A program made the position numbers and the translations under genes. A stretch of 64,000 bases of DNA from Poecilobothrus nobilitatus (taxonomy: Eukaryota; Arthropoda; Insecta; Diptera; Dolichopodidae), in contig OX352774.1 of assembly GCA_947095535.1 (NCBI GenBank), forward strand, positions 82,460,416 through 82,524,415. Direction: 5' to 3'. Below the pieces are notes generated by a model, which saw nothing but the letters and a program-made list of their open reading frames with translations, was not told where the DNA came from and ran no database searches. Below, piece after piece: positions 23,261 to 35,925 of the stretch. Every line of letters starts with the position of its first letter. The stretch's first letter is position 1.

Positions 23261-25415
23261 AGTGAAATGTTTAAATTAGCAGCTTTAGATTTTTCTATTG
23301 AAAAAATAAAATTTAAACAAACCTAATTTAAATATTTAACCTATTTTCGTTTTCTAATAAATTTAAAATTTTTCTTTTTCAAAAAAAAAAAAACAGTGCT
23401 TTAATGTAGATACATGTATCTATACTTAAATTAAAAAAAAAAAAAGTATATAGCTATCTATTTACACTTAAATTCATTTTTTCAAAATTTAATTATAAAA
23501 TATAATAGGGATTTTTTCTTCCTCAAATATTTCACACCTATAAATTAAGATCAACTACACTTATTTAATTAATACGATCACTTTTGTTTTTTATTTCTTT
23601 AATACCAATGATGTATAAATGAAATATTTTCTTTTTTTTTTATGAAAACAAAAACAAAAAATTATTTATTACAAGAAAACTTTTGCAAAAATGTATTATA
23701 TAAAAGTATATATGTTTATATCTTTACTTTTATACTTTTTTTTGAAACAGTTATAAAAAACAGGGTTACAAACAAATAATTTATTGTGATAAACCACCAT
23801 TGGGTTCAATTATTTTGTGGTCTAATTGCTTACCAGTTATTTTCTTTTTATTTTATTTACAATTTTATATTTTTTTTTCTTTGAAAACTTTCTATTACTA
23901 TTATTACTACTACTACTACTGTTTATTTGTTCTATTTACCCTTTTTTTTTTATTTTGTTTTTTTATATTCACTTTTGTTTTAAATTTTTTACTTTCTTTT
24001 TTACAGTAAAGAAAAAAAAAAACAAAAGCAAAAATCAAAATAAAAAAAATCCAAAAAGAAATTGTTTTTTTACTGTTATGATTCTCGATTCTTCAATTAT
24101 TACATCCCTTACACAATACTATATATCTCTTACTATCTTAGTCCTTTAGTACTATTCTTTTAGTTTTTTCCATTATTATCTTTTGTTTTTTCTTTTTTTT
24201 TTGTTGTATACTACGTTATGTTTTAAATTGAAAAATAACATTTTGTATGGTAACATTTTTATTTTTTGTCATTTATATTTACAAACAGTAGGCTGCATAA
24301 ATATAAAGTAAAAAAAAATGCTTTCTTCCTCCGAAATAATGACAAGCTTGTGGCAGCTATGTATATTAAGATGTAACAACGGTTAAGCGAAGCATAAAAA
24401 ATTCCTTAATATTTAATCCTTCCTGAATACTATCCTTAATATTCAAATACTCAATAGTTGACTGGGCAAAACCGTATTCAAGATGATTAACGAGAATTTG
24501 CAAAAATCTTAATTTGTAAGCAATGAAAAGGGCAGAATTCCAAATGAGAAAAACTAACGGTTAAAACGAAGAACAAAATAGAACAATTTTTTTTCAAATT
24601 ATACCCAAATGACAGTTAGTTGAACTAAAATTGAACCTAGTTTGAAATGTGAAAGTGCTACTGAATAAGAATATAATGATCTTCAATAAGAAAAACTTTA
24701 AACATCAGTAAAGGAGAAGTAAAGGAGAACAGTAAAGATGAAGTAGAAAATTGAATAATTTCTTCGTTTTAAATTTTATTTTTGTTGTAATCGTCAACTG
24801 TCATACTACCCCCGGATGTTTAATTAATTTTTCTTTTGTTTTTGAATATATAATTTTTTCTGTGCAAAAAGTCGGTAAAAGTAAAGTTGAATGTATATTT
24901 CTTCTGTGCAAAAAAAAACACACTATGTGAAGGAAAGTGTGTTTCTAACAGTTTCTATTATAAATAACTGGAAAAATTTTCCCTTCAAATTTTTTTAATA
25001 AGATCAGAACGATTTGTCGCTTTGTCAAATGAAGATATTCACTATAAAAAAATTTTACATTCTTATTTCTTTCTCAGAGTTGAGTTAAAGTTATTTAGGA
25101 TATTCGTTTATCATACGCATGTCCCGTTTATGGAACCATATGACAAGACAACATATGTGTTCTTCGAAAGTTACGATTTAGTATTAAAGATCTCATTCTA
25201 AGATTTGGGTTTAAAGTGGGTGCTATAGGCTGGTTAAAGTCTAATACAAACGAGAAGATCCCGTAACAGATAATTTGGGTTACTTTCAATGTTCTCTGCA
25301 GACCATCTTAAAAAAATATTAGTTATTCGTATTAGTTTGAACGTTCTTAAAGATTTTTTGTGCAAAATATTATATTTGCAATTTTAATATGATATATGTG
25401 ATTTGAAAAATTTTT
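23261..25415. other. AT-rich DNA, no gene recognised
   Basis: Long T-rich tracts (23840-24000) produce phenylalanine/leucine/tyrosine-rich frames, which I reject as genes. The region 25090-25165 (ATACGCATGTCCCG, then CAACATATGTGTTCTTCGAA) has a counterpart at about 32866-32935. Confidence 0.5.
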
Positions 25416-25597
25416 TTTTTATTCATTTCTCTGCCACATAAATGTACACAGAAAATTACACAGCCTTTCCTGTTCAGATGTGGCTGTAAATATCGTAAGG
25501 GGGAATAGCTCTTACTACGTGTGTGGGATTCGAACCGACACTCCCTCGGTATTTACAGCGTATTATACGCTCTTGCCCCCTAGGCCACTGAGGCTCC
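25416..25597 (-). mobile_element. tRNA-derived SINE, family S1, near full length
   Basis: On the minus strand it reads GGAGCCTCAGTGGCCTAGGG (A-box region), then GAGTGTCGGTTCGAATCCC (B box). The family body CTTACGATATTTACAGCC and a tail AGAGAAATGAATA then A-run follow. Flanks ATTTGAAAAATTTTT (25401-25415) and ATTTAAAAATTTTT (25599-25612) look like a slightly diverged target duplication. It is non-coding and depends on a LINE for mobility. The B box is intact; the A box has a small change relative to the copies at 40.1 and 50.5 kb. Confidence 0.82.
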
Positions 25598-25612
25598 TAT
25601 TTAAAAATTTTT

Positions 25613-26322
25613 GATGTGTACAACTTTTTATGATGCTTATGTTATAAAGTAAGAATGATTTGTTTTTTGTTTTTTTTTGTATGTGTATGTAAATTATAAG
25701 TACCAAATATTTGTGGTTATTTTTGTCTCATATACAAAATGCCATGAATCATGATGGCGTTCTTTATGTTTTTTATGGTTATCCTGTCGTTTTCCAGATT
25801 TTTTTTTCTTCTTCTTCTTATATGCTTATTTTGTTGCTTATGTATTTTTTTTTTGTCATTTTCAAAAAAATTTTCTTTATTCTTTATTTTATATTTATTT
25901 ATTTATTTTTTTTTTTTGCAGAAATTTTAAAGCGAGAAAACAAGATTTACAAATCAATTTCATTTTTGTTTTTGGTCTTTGTTTTAAAAAATGTTTTGTT
26001 TTTAATATTAAAATATCGTGATTCATTCGAAAGGATGATGACAGAGAGAAAAGAAAAGATAAATTTTATTGTCAATTTGTATTTTATTTTTTTCTATTTT
26101 AATTCAAATTTAAAAAATCAAAAGTAAGAAAAAATAATGTAGAAGAGAATTTATCGATTTAGGTATATTTATTAGTTTAATATTTAAAAAAAAAGAAAAT
26201 TTCTTAAAAAACTGTTTTTTTTTAATTAAATTTCATTTTTTCAAACAAAAGATGAAAAAACTAGTACTTCAATTTAGTTATCATCGTACTTGAAATTGGA
26301 TTGAAATAAATTTGATTTTTAT
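25613..26322. other. T-rich DNA, no gene recognised
   Basis: The forward frame 25711-26127 is built from T-rich tracts and gives a hydrophobic, low-complexity product. No initiation context or homologous domain supports a gene. Confidence 0.5.
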
Positions 26323-26880
26323 AACCGTATGAACTATGTTCAAGGGTATAATATATAAATTTGCCATTACGTTTGTGACACCTTAAACGAGTCGAGCTAG
26401 ATATAGTGTCGAAATAACTCAGTGTCTATTCAAGCTAGTTTTGCAAATGATGATCAAGTTTTATGGTAACAACTTCTGTAAAATTTCGCTCTGCTGGTGC
26501 AACAGGTTCGGGTAGCTGCCAGACAACTTCTCTTTTTAAATGAAAATAACTCAGTGTCTATTAAAGCTAGGAATCTGAAATTTAGTGAAAAGATATCGAG
26601 TTACATGCCAAAAACTTTTATAAAATTTCATTAATCTAAAGCAGCCGGTTCAGGCTTCTTGCATTTCTTGAAACTCAATGAAGCTAGGCGCAATAGATTC
26701 GGGTAGCTATCATACAGCTCCACAATTTACATAAATATATCTCAGTAGTTATCGTCGGTACTAAAACATCTGCATGTTTTTAAAAGATGATCAAGTTTTA
26801 TAGAAACAGGATATATTACGTTCATACGGGTATCCCAAAGTTGACACAGTCTACTCTACTGCACTCTTCCTCGTTTTTGA
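26323..26880 (-). mobile_element. DINE-1/INE-1-like element (H2), same family as H1
   Basis: The minus strand parallels 11485-12310. The right-hand part reads GGGATACCCGTATGAACGTA (complement of 26817-26836) with the neighbouring GTGTCAACTTTGGG. The other end has GTGTCACAAACGTAATGGCA and a decayed TTATACCC / GTTCATACGG end (26323-26352). The GACGGACGG block has been lost by a deletion of about 150 bp relative to H1 between TATAGTGTCG and AAATAACTCAGTG. Interior phrases (AACTCAGTGTCTATT at two places, AGCTATCATACAGCTCC) show the same internal repetition as H1. Confidence 0.7.
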
Positions 26881-29356
26881 AATAAAATTATTACATTTAA
26901 ATTGATTTGTCAAAAATATGTTTGACGTTTATGTAGATATAACTCACATTCTTAATTATACTTTAAATAATTGGTGAAAATTGCTTAAAACGCTGCAATA
27001 ATTAAGAATTATAGTTAAATAAAACACTTATTACCTAAATGCCCACAATAAACTTCGAATATCCTGAGGAGATAAAACAAAAAAGAAGTTTCTGTAAACA
27101 AAAAACTTGCAGTAATATAGTTTGTCTATATAATAATACCTTACGTTTGATATAACGTCAATCTGAATGTTATAATGCTAAACAAACAGTATGATAATCT
27201 GTTATTGTTTTTTTTACCATAGTTTATTTCTAATGATATGCAATTTGTATAATAATTCTTTGTTGTTTTATCTACATTACACATATGAAGGCAATGCAGT
27301 TATTTATTTTACAAAATATATATTTGAATTCTTTAAGACGTTTCCGGTTTACAAGCCCATAAATTAGTTTTAAAATTTGTTTGCTTGCCTATTCTGTAAA
27401 TAATTTGTATCTATCAATTGAAATTAGTAACGGAATAAAACTGTATATACCTAATTTACATGCTAATCTAATAGGAGGTACTATCATTGTTGAAAATTAA
27501 AAATGAATTTCAATTAAATTCAATACTCAGGCTACCAATTATCCATTAGGTACAGGAACTGTAACACATGATCTTAGAATATGACACTTTCCTTCCGAGT
27601 TGTTTTTGCGATAATGATTAACAGAGACCAAGGCTAAACAATATATAAAGAAGTATAAAATCGGACCACAATCAATGTCTACAATTAATTCAATACCCAG
27701 AACTGTGGGGCATTTTTTTAAAAGATTGTAAAAATAAGATTGAAAAAGGAAGTAAAATCAAAGACATATCGAAGAAATTAAATGTAGAAGAATGTGTGGA
27801 AAAAAAATTCATATTATAAGAACATAATTTCTTTAAAAGATACGTCTTTTAACAAAAAAGAATGGACAAGGGGTAAAAAAAAATCATTATAGTAAATGGA
27901 AATTTTTAAATTTCACCCAACAGTCCCAACACTTCTGCTAATGGTTGTAGTTGATGTATATAGTGTACATTATATACTGAATTTTGAACTACTTTTCAAA
28001 GTAAGTTGACTATATGTATACTGTATACATTGTATACGTATAAATTTGATTGTTTTTTCTTTTGTACATGTACCTATGTAATTTTTGATTCAGTGAAATT
28101 TATTTATTGATTAAGAATGTGGAATCATGACAGTCTTAATGGATTTGTAAGTAAAATATTTATTTACTAAAACATTTCATTTTATTCATTGTTTACAAAT
28201 TTATGTTTATTTTATCAAGATACTTCAACCTTAGCCGTGAAACAAAATGCGATATAAATTCATTAGGAATTATTTTAGCGATAGAGTGGTTTTTAGTACT
28301 TCGTTGAAGCTTAATCAAATTTCTTCAAAAAAAAACGTCCTTGATTAATCTGCATCGTGCCTCTAGAATTAAAGTTTAAGTTACAATTGGCTGAAAATTT
28401 CATAATAATGTGTTTCCCATTCAAAGAGAATACAATTTGGTGAATTACATTTGTATTTTTAATGCCGCATGTAATTTGAAGCCATTATTTAATTTATAGA
28501 CTCCATATTTGGATTCAAACACAACTGAAGCAAATAAAAAATCGCCAGTACAAATAATAAAACTCAACTTAATAACTATGAAGTTTGAATTAAAAAGTGA
28601 TTTTTCTTAAGAAAAAACCAATAACTACAAATATTTGTCCTTAAGATGTTTATATGTACCTGTGTAAAATACTCACTCAGGTCAGTGACACATGGTCCCG
28701 CTCAGAAATTCAAAAGAAGTACGTGAGTACTATGATAGAAAATGATTGAAAAAATAATAAATGTAAAATATCATTTATTAAAAATAAAAAAGTTGAATTT
28801 AAACTTTCCGTTGATATAACAGAAGCACCCATGACTGTTTAATTTTTCATTATTTTGTTTAGTTTTCATGACAGTCAAAAATTTGTTCAAGAAATGTGAA
28901 CATGTGACGTGTGAACATTAAACTAAACAAAATTTAACATGTGAACATTAAACTAAACAAAATTAACAAAGAATTGATTCAAACAAGCAAAAATTATTAT
29001 TTACGTAGCAACAAACAGTATCCCTACATACAGTAGCTTTAGAAAAAATCAGATTGAATAGCTTTAGATGAAATATTCAAATTTAAGTTTAAGATATAGT
29101 TTAAAAAACTTAAAATGAAATTTTTTTTTCAAATATAACGTATTCTTTTTATCTAAATTACTGAAAAAAATAATTAAGCAAAAAATAACTTTTCTAAATA
29201 TATCCAAATCCTTATTATCCCAAGATATCCTTCCACCTCAATTATTTAATGATGCATCTTGCATACCCATGCTCATCAACTTTTAAATAAAAGCATACAA
29301 TAATATTAGAATAAGGGTTTATATGTTATATGGCTAAATTCAAATTGTTTTGAATT
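26881..29356. other. Unassigned AT-rich DNA
   Basis: No gene recognised. A weak transposase-like reading at about 27715-27800 is recorded among the rejected items. A local duplication at 28910-28964 is listed separately. Confidence 0.45.
28910..28964. repeat. Exact 25-bp direct duplication, 30-bp period
   Basis: TGTGAACATTAAACTAAACA plus AAATT occurs at 28910-28934 and again at 28940-28964 without a mismatch, separated by 5 bases. It is a recent local slippage or template-switch product with no functional motif. Confidence 0.9.
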
Positions 29357-29475
29357 TTTTTTTTTTTGTTTATTTTCCTGTCCCATAAATGTGACAAGGA
29401 AATTATACAGCCTTTTCTTTTTGGGCGTGGCTGTAAATGTCGTAGAAAACCTTTCTTCATTGTCTTTTTTTGTAA
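29357..29475 (-). mobile_element. S1 SINE fragment
   Basis: The family body and tail are recognisable in complement (GACATTTACAGCCACGCCC, AAGGCTGTATAATTTCCTTG, ATTTATGGGACAGG). The tRNA-like head is missing, so it is truncated or decayed. Confidence 0.7.
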
Positions 29476-31037
29476 GCGTATTATAAAATTATTTTTCAAT
29501 TAAAAATTGAATCAGTTTTATTCCATTATGCCTGTTATTATAAATTGAAACTTTTTTCATTTTCTATAAAACAAATATGAAACCAACAACAATATTCCAA
29601 GGTTTATTATATTTTAATAATTTACTAAGGCTTTTAATTTACTTTTGTTTGCAATAAATTGATATTAAAAATGTCACTCATGGATAGTGTGGATTTTTAT
29701 TATTTTTTTTTTTTTTGGTTTTTTTTATTTTTAAATCAACTCAATTTTCATTTAAACGGATTGTATATTAAAATTTATAATATAGTGTATAATATAATGT
29801 ATATATATATATATATAGTATGTGTTTTTTAGATAGTGAAATAATATTTTTTAATGAAAATAAGCATTTCATATATGTATGTACATATATATGCATTACC
29901 ATGTCATATTATGAAAAAATTATTACTCAGCATTTAATATTACTCTTTGTTTCATCTCATTTATCATATTATAATGACGTACTGATGGTTAACCACATTT
30001 TATTTTTACTGAAAATTTTAAATCACATTAATATAAAATTATATGTATGTATGTATGTATGTATGTAGATATAAAATTTAATAATATATACCTATGTATT
30101 ATAACTTTTTCAAAAAACAAAAAATGATAAAAAGGGGAAAAAAAAACAATATAATATATGTAAATAAGGCCTTTAAAACTGAAAAAGTCAGCAATTTACA
30201 AGTGTTAATTTAAAAAAAAAATGTATTAACTAATAAATAAATAAACAGAATTAAGGTGAGTTATCCTTCTTTTCGAAAAAATAACTCGATAATTTATATT
30301 TTTGTTTTTTTTTTAGCTTTTCTTTTTTTTTTGTTTTTAAAAGAGTTGTGTATATTTTAGTTCTGTCATCATTCTGAACTGTATAAAATAATTGTCAATA
30401 ATTATTTTAAGCTGAAACCTTAAAGAAAAGGTCATTTTGCATAAAATTATTGTTGATATTTAATTTTAAAAAAATCAAAAGATAACCGTTAATCTATACA
30501 AGTATATGGTTGGTGATATGGTTATACAATGGTATGGTTTTTAATATAAAAGAATCTACGATTTGAGCAAACAAAAATTAGCTAGTTTTTTGACAGCCAA
30601 AAAAGAGAAAAGTCAAAATGAGAAAATTTATTATAAAATTTTTTGCATCAAAGTGATAAAATTTGTCAAAGTAAATATTTCAGAAAATATTTGCATTTAA
30701 ACTAAATAATACCAAGCTTTAAGCGCAAATTAATTTATGGAATTTTTTTGTATACTATTGCTTATTATTACATATTTATTTTCACCAGTTTATAATAACT
30801 GTCAAAATCTTGGCGATCTAATCCATTTGGATGTGGTTTTTTATGAGAATTTGTCTAATAGATAAAGTTATAAGCCTTTTTATACCGTTGGTACTTGGAG
30901 ACCATGCTGTGGAAACAGAGATCATGCTATTTTGTCTAAATCAATTTCCTAAAAAGACATTTCGGCTAATACTATTTGACAAAAAAGACTAACAGCAAAA
31001 TGTTATATCAAAAAAAGAGTTTTAAGAAAAGGTGTAC
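29476..31037. other. AT-rich DNA with microsatellites
   Basis: It contains (TA)n at about 29800-29816 and a short ATGT array at 30041-30066. The forward frame 29820-30068 runs into the ATGT array and is not a gene. No other structure was seen. Confidence 0.5.
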
Positions 31038-32134
31038 TTAAGGGCCTTTTCGAACCATCACATTAGCAATTGACACTAGCGCTTCGCACTTGTACTTTCC
31101 AAAAATACTTGATTATCGCACTAAATTTCTGTCAGTTAAAAAATTTTTAGGAGTAGAATCAGAGTCCGTATCGAAATCTCGTTTTTCCAAATCCCGTAAA
31201 TCGAAATCCCGCCAAATTAAAATCCCGTCAATTAAAATCTCGTCAAATAAAAATCCCGCCATATCAAAATCCCGACAATTAAAATTCCGACATTCAAAAT
31301 TCCGTTTTTTCTTTTTTTTTTTTTAAATAAAAATTCGACTTTTTCTAGAATTTTTTTCATTAATGTTTTTATGCGTAGCTACTGTTAGATACAAAAAGAA
31401 GAATATCTGCCTTTTTCAGAACTTTTACATTAATGATGAAAACAAGATATTTGTTTTCAAGATTTATTTAAAAATAACTCCGTATAAAAAAATTGGCTAA
31501 ACATTACATTTGAGTTAATTGTGCCATCGATTTTTTTAATTTTTATTGAATATATATATTTTGTTGCATTATTATTTTTGTTGAACATTATAATACATAC
31601 CTATTTTGTTTTTTTGTTTTATATTTTTTCTAAAATGATGTTAGAATAAAACTATTTATTTTTGTTATTAAAAAATTAAGATTACATATTATTTTATTAG
31701 GTAGTTCTTACAATTTTCAGTAATTAAATATGGGAAATGGTAAGATATTTAAGGCATATGTGGTAAAAAATGGAATTTTAGAATTTCAATTAAAGATGAA
31801 TTTGAATTGTTGTGATTTTTTAAAAGTCGGGATTTTGATATGGCGGGATTTTAATTGGAGGGATTTTGGTATGGTGTGATTTTAATTGGCGGGATTTTGA
31901 TATGTCGGGATTTTAATTGGCGAGATTTGGAAAAACGGGATTTCGATACGGACCCGTAGAATCAGTTTTGCCTTAATGCATATTTTTATAGCATATTAGT
32001 TAAATTATTACAATAATCGAAAATTAACTTACAATTCTATTATTTTTCAAAAAAGTTGTATCATAAATAGTGCGATAAAATAGTATTTAGTGCGAAGTGC
32101 GATGTTTAGTGTGATGGTTCGGAAACGCCCTTAA
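31038..32134. mobile_element. TTAA-flanked TIR element, family A, carrying a nested foldback element
   Basis: TTAA stands at both borders (31038-31041 and 32131-32134). The terminal inverted repeats are GGGCCTTTTCGAACCATCAC (31042 on) and, from the right end in complement, GGGCGTTTCCGAACCATCAC, with further partial pairing over GCACTTCGCAC words. Without the nested insertion the element is only about 300 bp, similar to the relative at 4251-4517. TTAA duplications are characteristic of the piggyBac superfamily, so this is a candidate piggyBac-like MITE; no transposase is present. The nesting makes it older than the foldback element inside. Confidence 0.72.
31162..31955. mobile_element. Foldback-like element with tandem-repeat inverted arms and 9-bp target duplication
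   Basis: The element is flanked by GTAGAATCA at 31153-31161 and 31956-31964. It starts GAGTCCGTATCGAAATC and ends, in complement, GGGTCCGTATCGAAATC. Each arm (about 145 and 131 bp) is an array of about 15-17-bp units: ATCCCG followed by CCATATCAAA or ACAATTAAA on the left, and CGGGATTTTGATATGG or CGGGATTTTAATTGG on the right. The arms can pair with each other almost throughout. The central part of about 520 bp is AT-rich, with no open frame or transposase. Long inverted repeats made of short tandem units plus 9-bp duplications are known features of Drosophila FB elements, which relate to Mutator-type transposases. Membership in that superfamily is inferred from architecture, not from sequence identity. 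Confidence 0.75.
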
Positions 32135-32163
32135 GAACAAAAAGAAACAAAAAGGAAAATAAT

Positions 32164-32205
32164 TAATTAGGAGGGATTTTAGAGTTGGCTAAAAAATCAG
32201 GGTTA
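32164..32205 (+). repeat. Single GGAGGGATTTTAGAGTTGG unit
   Basis: The unit reads AATTAGGAGGGATTTTAGAG then TTGGCTAAAAAATCAGGG. It lies about 30 bp beyond the right border of the TTAA element. The same unit is repeated at 40.88-41.03 and 52.67-53.04 kb. Confidence 0.6.
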
Positions 32206-34851
32206 TACGATTTTTAGAGAATATAATATATATATATATATAATATTTGCAAAGTATAATATATTTGTTAAATATATTTTTCAATGCCAAATGAAAAGTT
32301 GCAAAATCCACTTTTTTATCAAAAGATATTAGGAAAATTATATGTTGTAATTTAGAATTCGACTGACTGTACATAAACGGTAACAATAAATAAGACGATA
32401 TTCGGACAATTAAAGTATATATAGGGTAGTTAGAATTTGTTGAAAATTGAAATTCATAATAACATATAGAATTGATCACATGGAGTTTACACTCATTTAA
32501 TAAAGGAATCATTTATATCACTTAATTTAATCACATGTATAATGGTTGAAATTATAATTAATACTATATATAATAACTAAACTGTTTTAATACTCGTATT
32601 ACTATAAATTATAATTTTATCCTAATATTAATTCGCCTAATTATTTAGTTTAAGAAAATTAAGATTTATTCAAAGTGATTTAAAATTAAAGATTAGTCCG
32701 CGTCAGATTAGTCCTATTTAGATAAATGTTACAATAAATAAATAAATAAAGAAAATTCTCCTACACCAATTTTTTTATAATGTGGTAATATTATATAATC
32801 TATTAAAAATCAAAGATATTCACAAAAAAGAAATTCATTTCGAAACAGGCATTTGGAAATTTGTTTACCATACGCATGCCATGTTGATGTAGCCTTATGC
32901 CAACATATGTGTTCTTAAAAGTTGGCAATTCATATGTGCGTACGATTTAACGAAATTTAAGAAAAATTTTAACATTTTTCTTTAAAATAACTCTTCTAAT
33001 TTTGCTCTTCATCTGCCATAATACTAATTATCCCGAACTCAATTTCCCATGCATCCTTTTCACATCTTCTATCCATATATCAAAATTGTACATTATCTCA
33101 AAACAACAAAAAAAAAAAAACGATGGGGCATTGTAAAAAAACGAAAAAAAACGATGGGGTATTATATCTGATTCTGTATAAAAAAAAATTAATTTTATAC
33201 GCAAAAGTTGGAAAATTACTTGAATTTGATATTTACTAAGAACTTAATAAACACGACCTACAAAATTTAATTCTTAAAGAGATCCCATTATAGACTTTTA
33301 AGATTTTTTCTGGAAATTATCATCTTCTCAACCTACCTAATCTAATCTAAGTTTCAGAAGATATTTAAATTTTTTTTTTTATATTAAAGAAAAAAGTAAA
33401 ATTTGTTTATATATTTTTTATAACAGAAAATATGTTATATTATTATTTAATGAATACAAGTAATTAATCCTAGATATATAATATATAGTAAATGAAGAAT
33501 AACTCTTTTTATTCTATTAAATAAAAAATAAATTAATTTTATGCTGAGAGTATCACTGCATATATAATATTTTCTTTTTTGTTTTTTTTTATTTAAATAA
33601 AATTATAAAAATTTTCTAAAAAAAAAAAATATTTTTTTCCCTTTTACTTCATTATTACAAATATGAATACTAAAAAGGACTGACCAAAATTAAGTACATG
33701 GTTATAAAATAATTATATTATAAAATATTTTCCTTTTGAAAACATCTATACATAAAGCGTATATATTTAATTTATATATACATACATTATATATACATAC
33801 CGTAATTTATATTGTAAAGACATCCTAAAGTTTATTTTGTGTTCCATTTTTGTTTCATGTGTTAATTTCAAATTTTTCAATTTTAAAATTAAATTAAAAC
33901 TTTATGAAATAAAACAAATAAAAAAAAAAAGAATGAAAATAAAAAAAAAACTTCATATTTGTATACGTATAGAAAAACTAAACTATTATAAAAAAAAAAT
34001 TCTGCTGAAAGCTATCCGCATTGAAATAAAAAACTTTGTTGCTCGTTACTTGTATTGTGCCAAAAAACAAAAAAAAAAAAAAAACAGTATAAAAAAAACA
34101 AAAAGCAAAATGAAATAATATTCTAAATGAAAAAATCTACAGAAAATGAAATAAAATAAAATGAAAGTGTTTTCCTATTGACTTTCTCATATATGATTAA
34201 AAAATGACAAGAGAATAATAAAAAAAAATAAATTTTAGTTATATTTAATGTATATATATATATATGAGCATATAGAAAAGTTCAGCTGAACCATTCAGCT
34301 GTACCATTCAATACATATAGTGTATGTGTAGGTATAATTTTGTGAACCTATTGGTTTAATATTGATGTTGTTGAAATAAATGTAAAATATAATTTTCTGA
34401 ACAATAATATAGAAAGTCATTATTTACTTATAACTTCATTTTACATTTTTTGTCGCAAAAAACAAATACTGTTGGAGTTAAATTTTTCAATCCAGCTCTT
34501 GTGTTTGGAATTTGAAGTTTCGATTGTCAAAAATAGTATTCTAATTTTAATATTGATTTGAAGGTCATTGGAATCTGTTCTGTCAGGCATTTTTTTATAT
34601 CTTCGTATTTTGTAAGTTGCAAAATATCATCAAACTAGAACTTTTAGATTCTTCAGGTATTTTCACGTTATTTAAATAGTTTAGCAGAAATTTATTAAAT
34701 ATTATTTACTTACCAATCCTAATATTAATTTAAACTTTTCTTAAACCTTTTATATACATATATATGTATATGAAAAATAACTTTTATTTGGAATTATTCT
34801 TTTCGGGTATAAAAAATTACAATTCCAATTATAAGAAGAATATAACTTTCG
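32206..34851. other. AT-rich DNA, no gene recognised
   Basis: It contains (TA)n near 32222-32242 and many A-runs. The forward frame 33837-34118 is lysine-rich from A-runs; the reverse frame 32189-32512 has no domain. The stretch 32866-32935 (ATACGCATGCCATG, then CCAACATATGTGTTCTT) resembles 25090-25165. Confidence 0.45.
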
Positions 34852-34981
34852 TGGTTCGATTCCCACACACGTCATAAGTATTATTCTCCCTTACGACATT
34901 TACAGCCACGCCTGAAAAGGAAAGGCTGTGTAATTTCCTGTTCACATTTATGTGGCAGAGAAATGAACTAAAAAAAAAAAA
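34852..34981 (+). mobile_element. S1 SINE, 5'-truncated
   Basis: It begins inside the B box (GGTTCGATTCCCACACACG) and continues with the full family body and tail: CCTTACGACATTTACAGCC, GGCTGTGTAATTTCCTGTT, TTATGTGGCAGAGAAATGA and an A-run of about 12. Confidence 0.82.
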
Positions 34982-35311
34982 CTTTCACTTCGCAAACTTA
35001 AACTTAATTTTAGGATAAAATAAAGATGGACAATTTCGCTGACCTAAAATGTCTTGATTTATTGTGTTTCCATGCTGACTAGCAGACGATTACGAAGTTG
35101 TGATTTGTTGATCTGTTTCTTAAAAAGATATTCTCGTACCTATAGAAAAATACAAAACTTTAAAATTTTGGATACAATTTTTAGTGATTCTAATACTTTT
35201 CCTGTAGTGGACATGTCATCCGCATTTAGTTCTTTTAAACAAATAGTTCTAAAAAATAAAATATTCCTTTATAAGGATAAAATTTGATCAAAAAATCTGA
35301 ATTCCAATAAA

Positions 35312-35925
35312 TAAACATGGCAGAATGTAAACTAATGGTTTTTAAAAGCGCACATTTCTAAAAGTTAATACAAACTGTTTAGAATTATGACTTGCACCAA
35401 AATTTGAAAATTTCTTATAAGAAAAAATGTTAAAATAGGAACGTCTTGCAATTTTGTGAGGCTGTAAATCAGAAATCCTATATAAAACACATATTAAAAA
35501 TATATTACTGAAGCTTTAATTTTTATGTTTTGCCGAAGAAAACTTTATACAGGTGTCTAAAAATAGCAAATTTTAAAAGGGGGCTGATACAAAAAAATTT
35601 TCTGAGGAAACTTATACTAATTCTAAAAGTTATTTCTTGTCTCAAAACTTCAAGTTTCTATCTAAAAGCGGGCCGAAGTTATGAAGGTAGAAAACATCAA
35701 GAAAAATTTGGTTTTCACATAACGGTAAATTTAAATATTAAAATAAAAAAAAATTGTATAATTTTGCTATTGATTTATGAAGGTAAAAAAAAATCTGTGG
35801 AATGGCGTTTTTAGATTGAAAAAATGTTTAGCAGAACATGAGATATATACGCATTTAAAAATATGGATTTTTCAAAGTTTGAGGGGCTGTAGCTCCGTAA
35901 TGGATCACAATAAGTTTTTTTTATA
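35312..35925 (+). mobile_element. Family X element, 3'-truncated copy
   Basis: The head (GGCAGAATGTAAACTAATGG, TTTTTAAAAGCGCACATTTC) and body (CTGTAAATCAGAAATCCTAT, TTTCACATAACGGTAAATTT) follow the 62.4-kb copy in order. It stops soon after GGGGCTGTAGCTCCGTAATG (about 35883-35902), so the GACGGACGG block and right end are missing. Overlapping forward frames here are accidental. Confidence 0.75.

Noticed and set aside
23800..24149. Two overlapping hydrophobic forward frames that look like membrane proteins
   Set aside because: The hydrophobic runs come from simple T-rich sequence with ACT/TTA repeats. The same DNA gives similar peptides in several frames.
25711..26127. Longest clean forward frame, 138 codons
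   Set aside because: It is made of T-rich tracts giving phenylalanine, leucine, isoleucine and tyrosine runs. No domain, start context or splice structure supports it.
27715..27800. Possible Tc1/mariner helix-turn-helix (KIEKGSKIKDISKKLNVEE)
   Set aside because: The spacing loosely fits a transposase DNA-binding helix, but no catalytic region, second helix or terminal inverted repeats were found nearby.
33837..34118. Lysine-rich forward frame
   Set aside because: It is produced by A-runs; the product is nearly all lysine, isoleucine and asparagine with no recognised motif.
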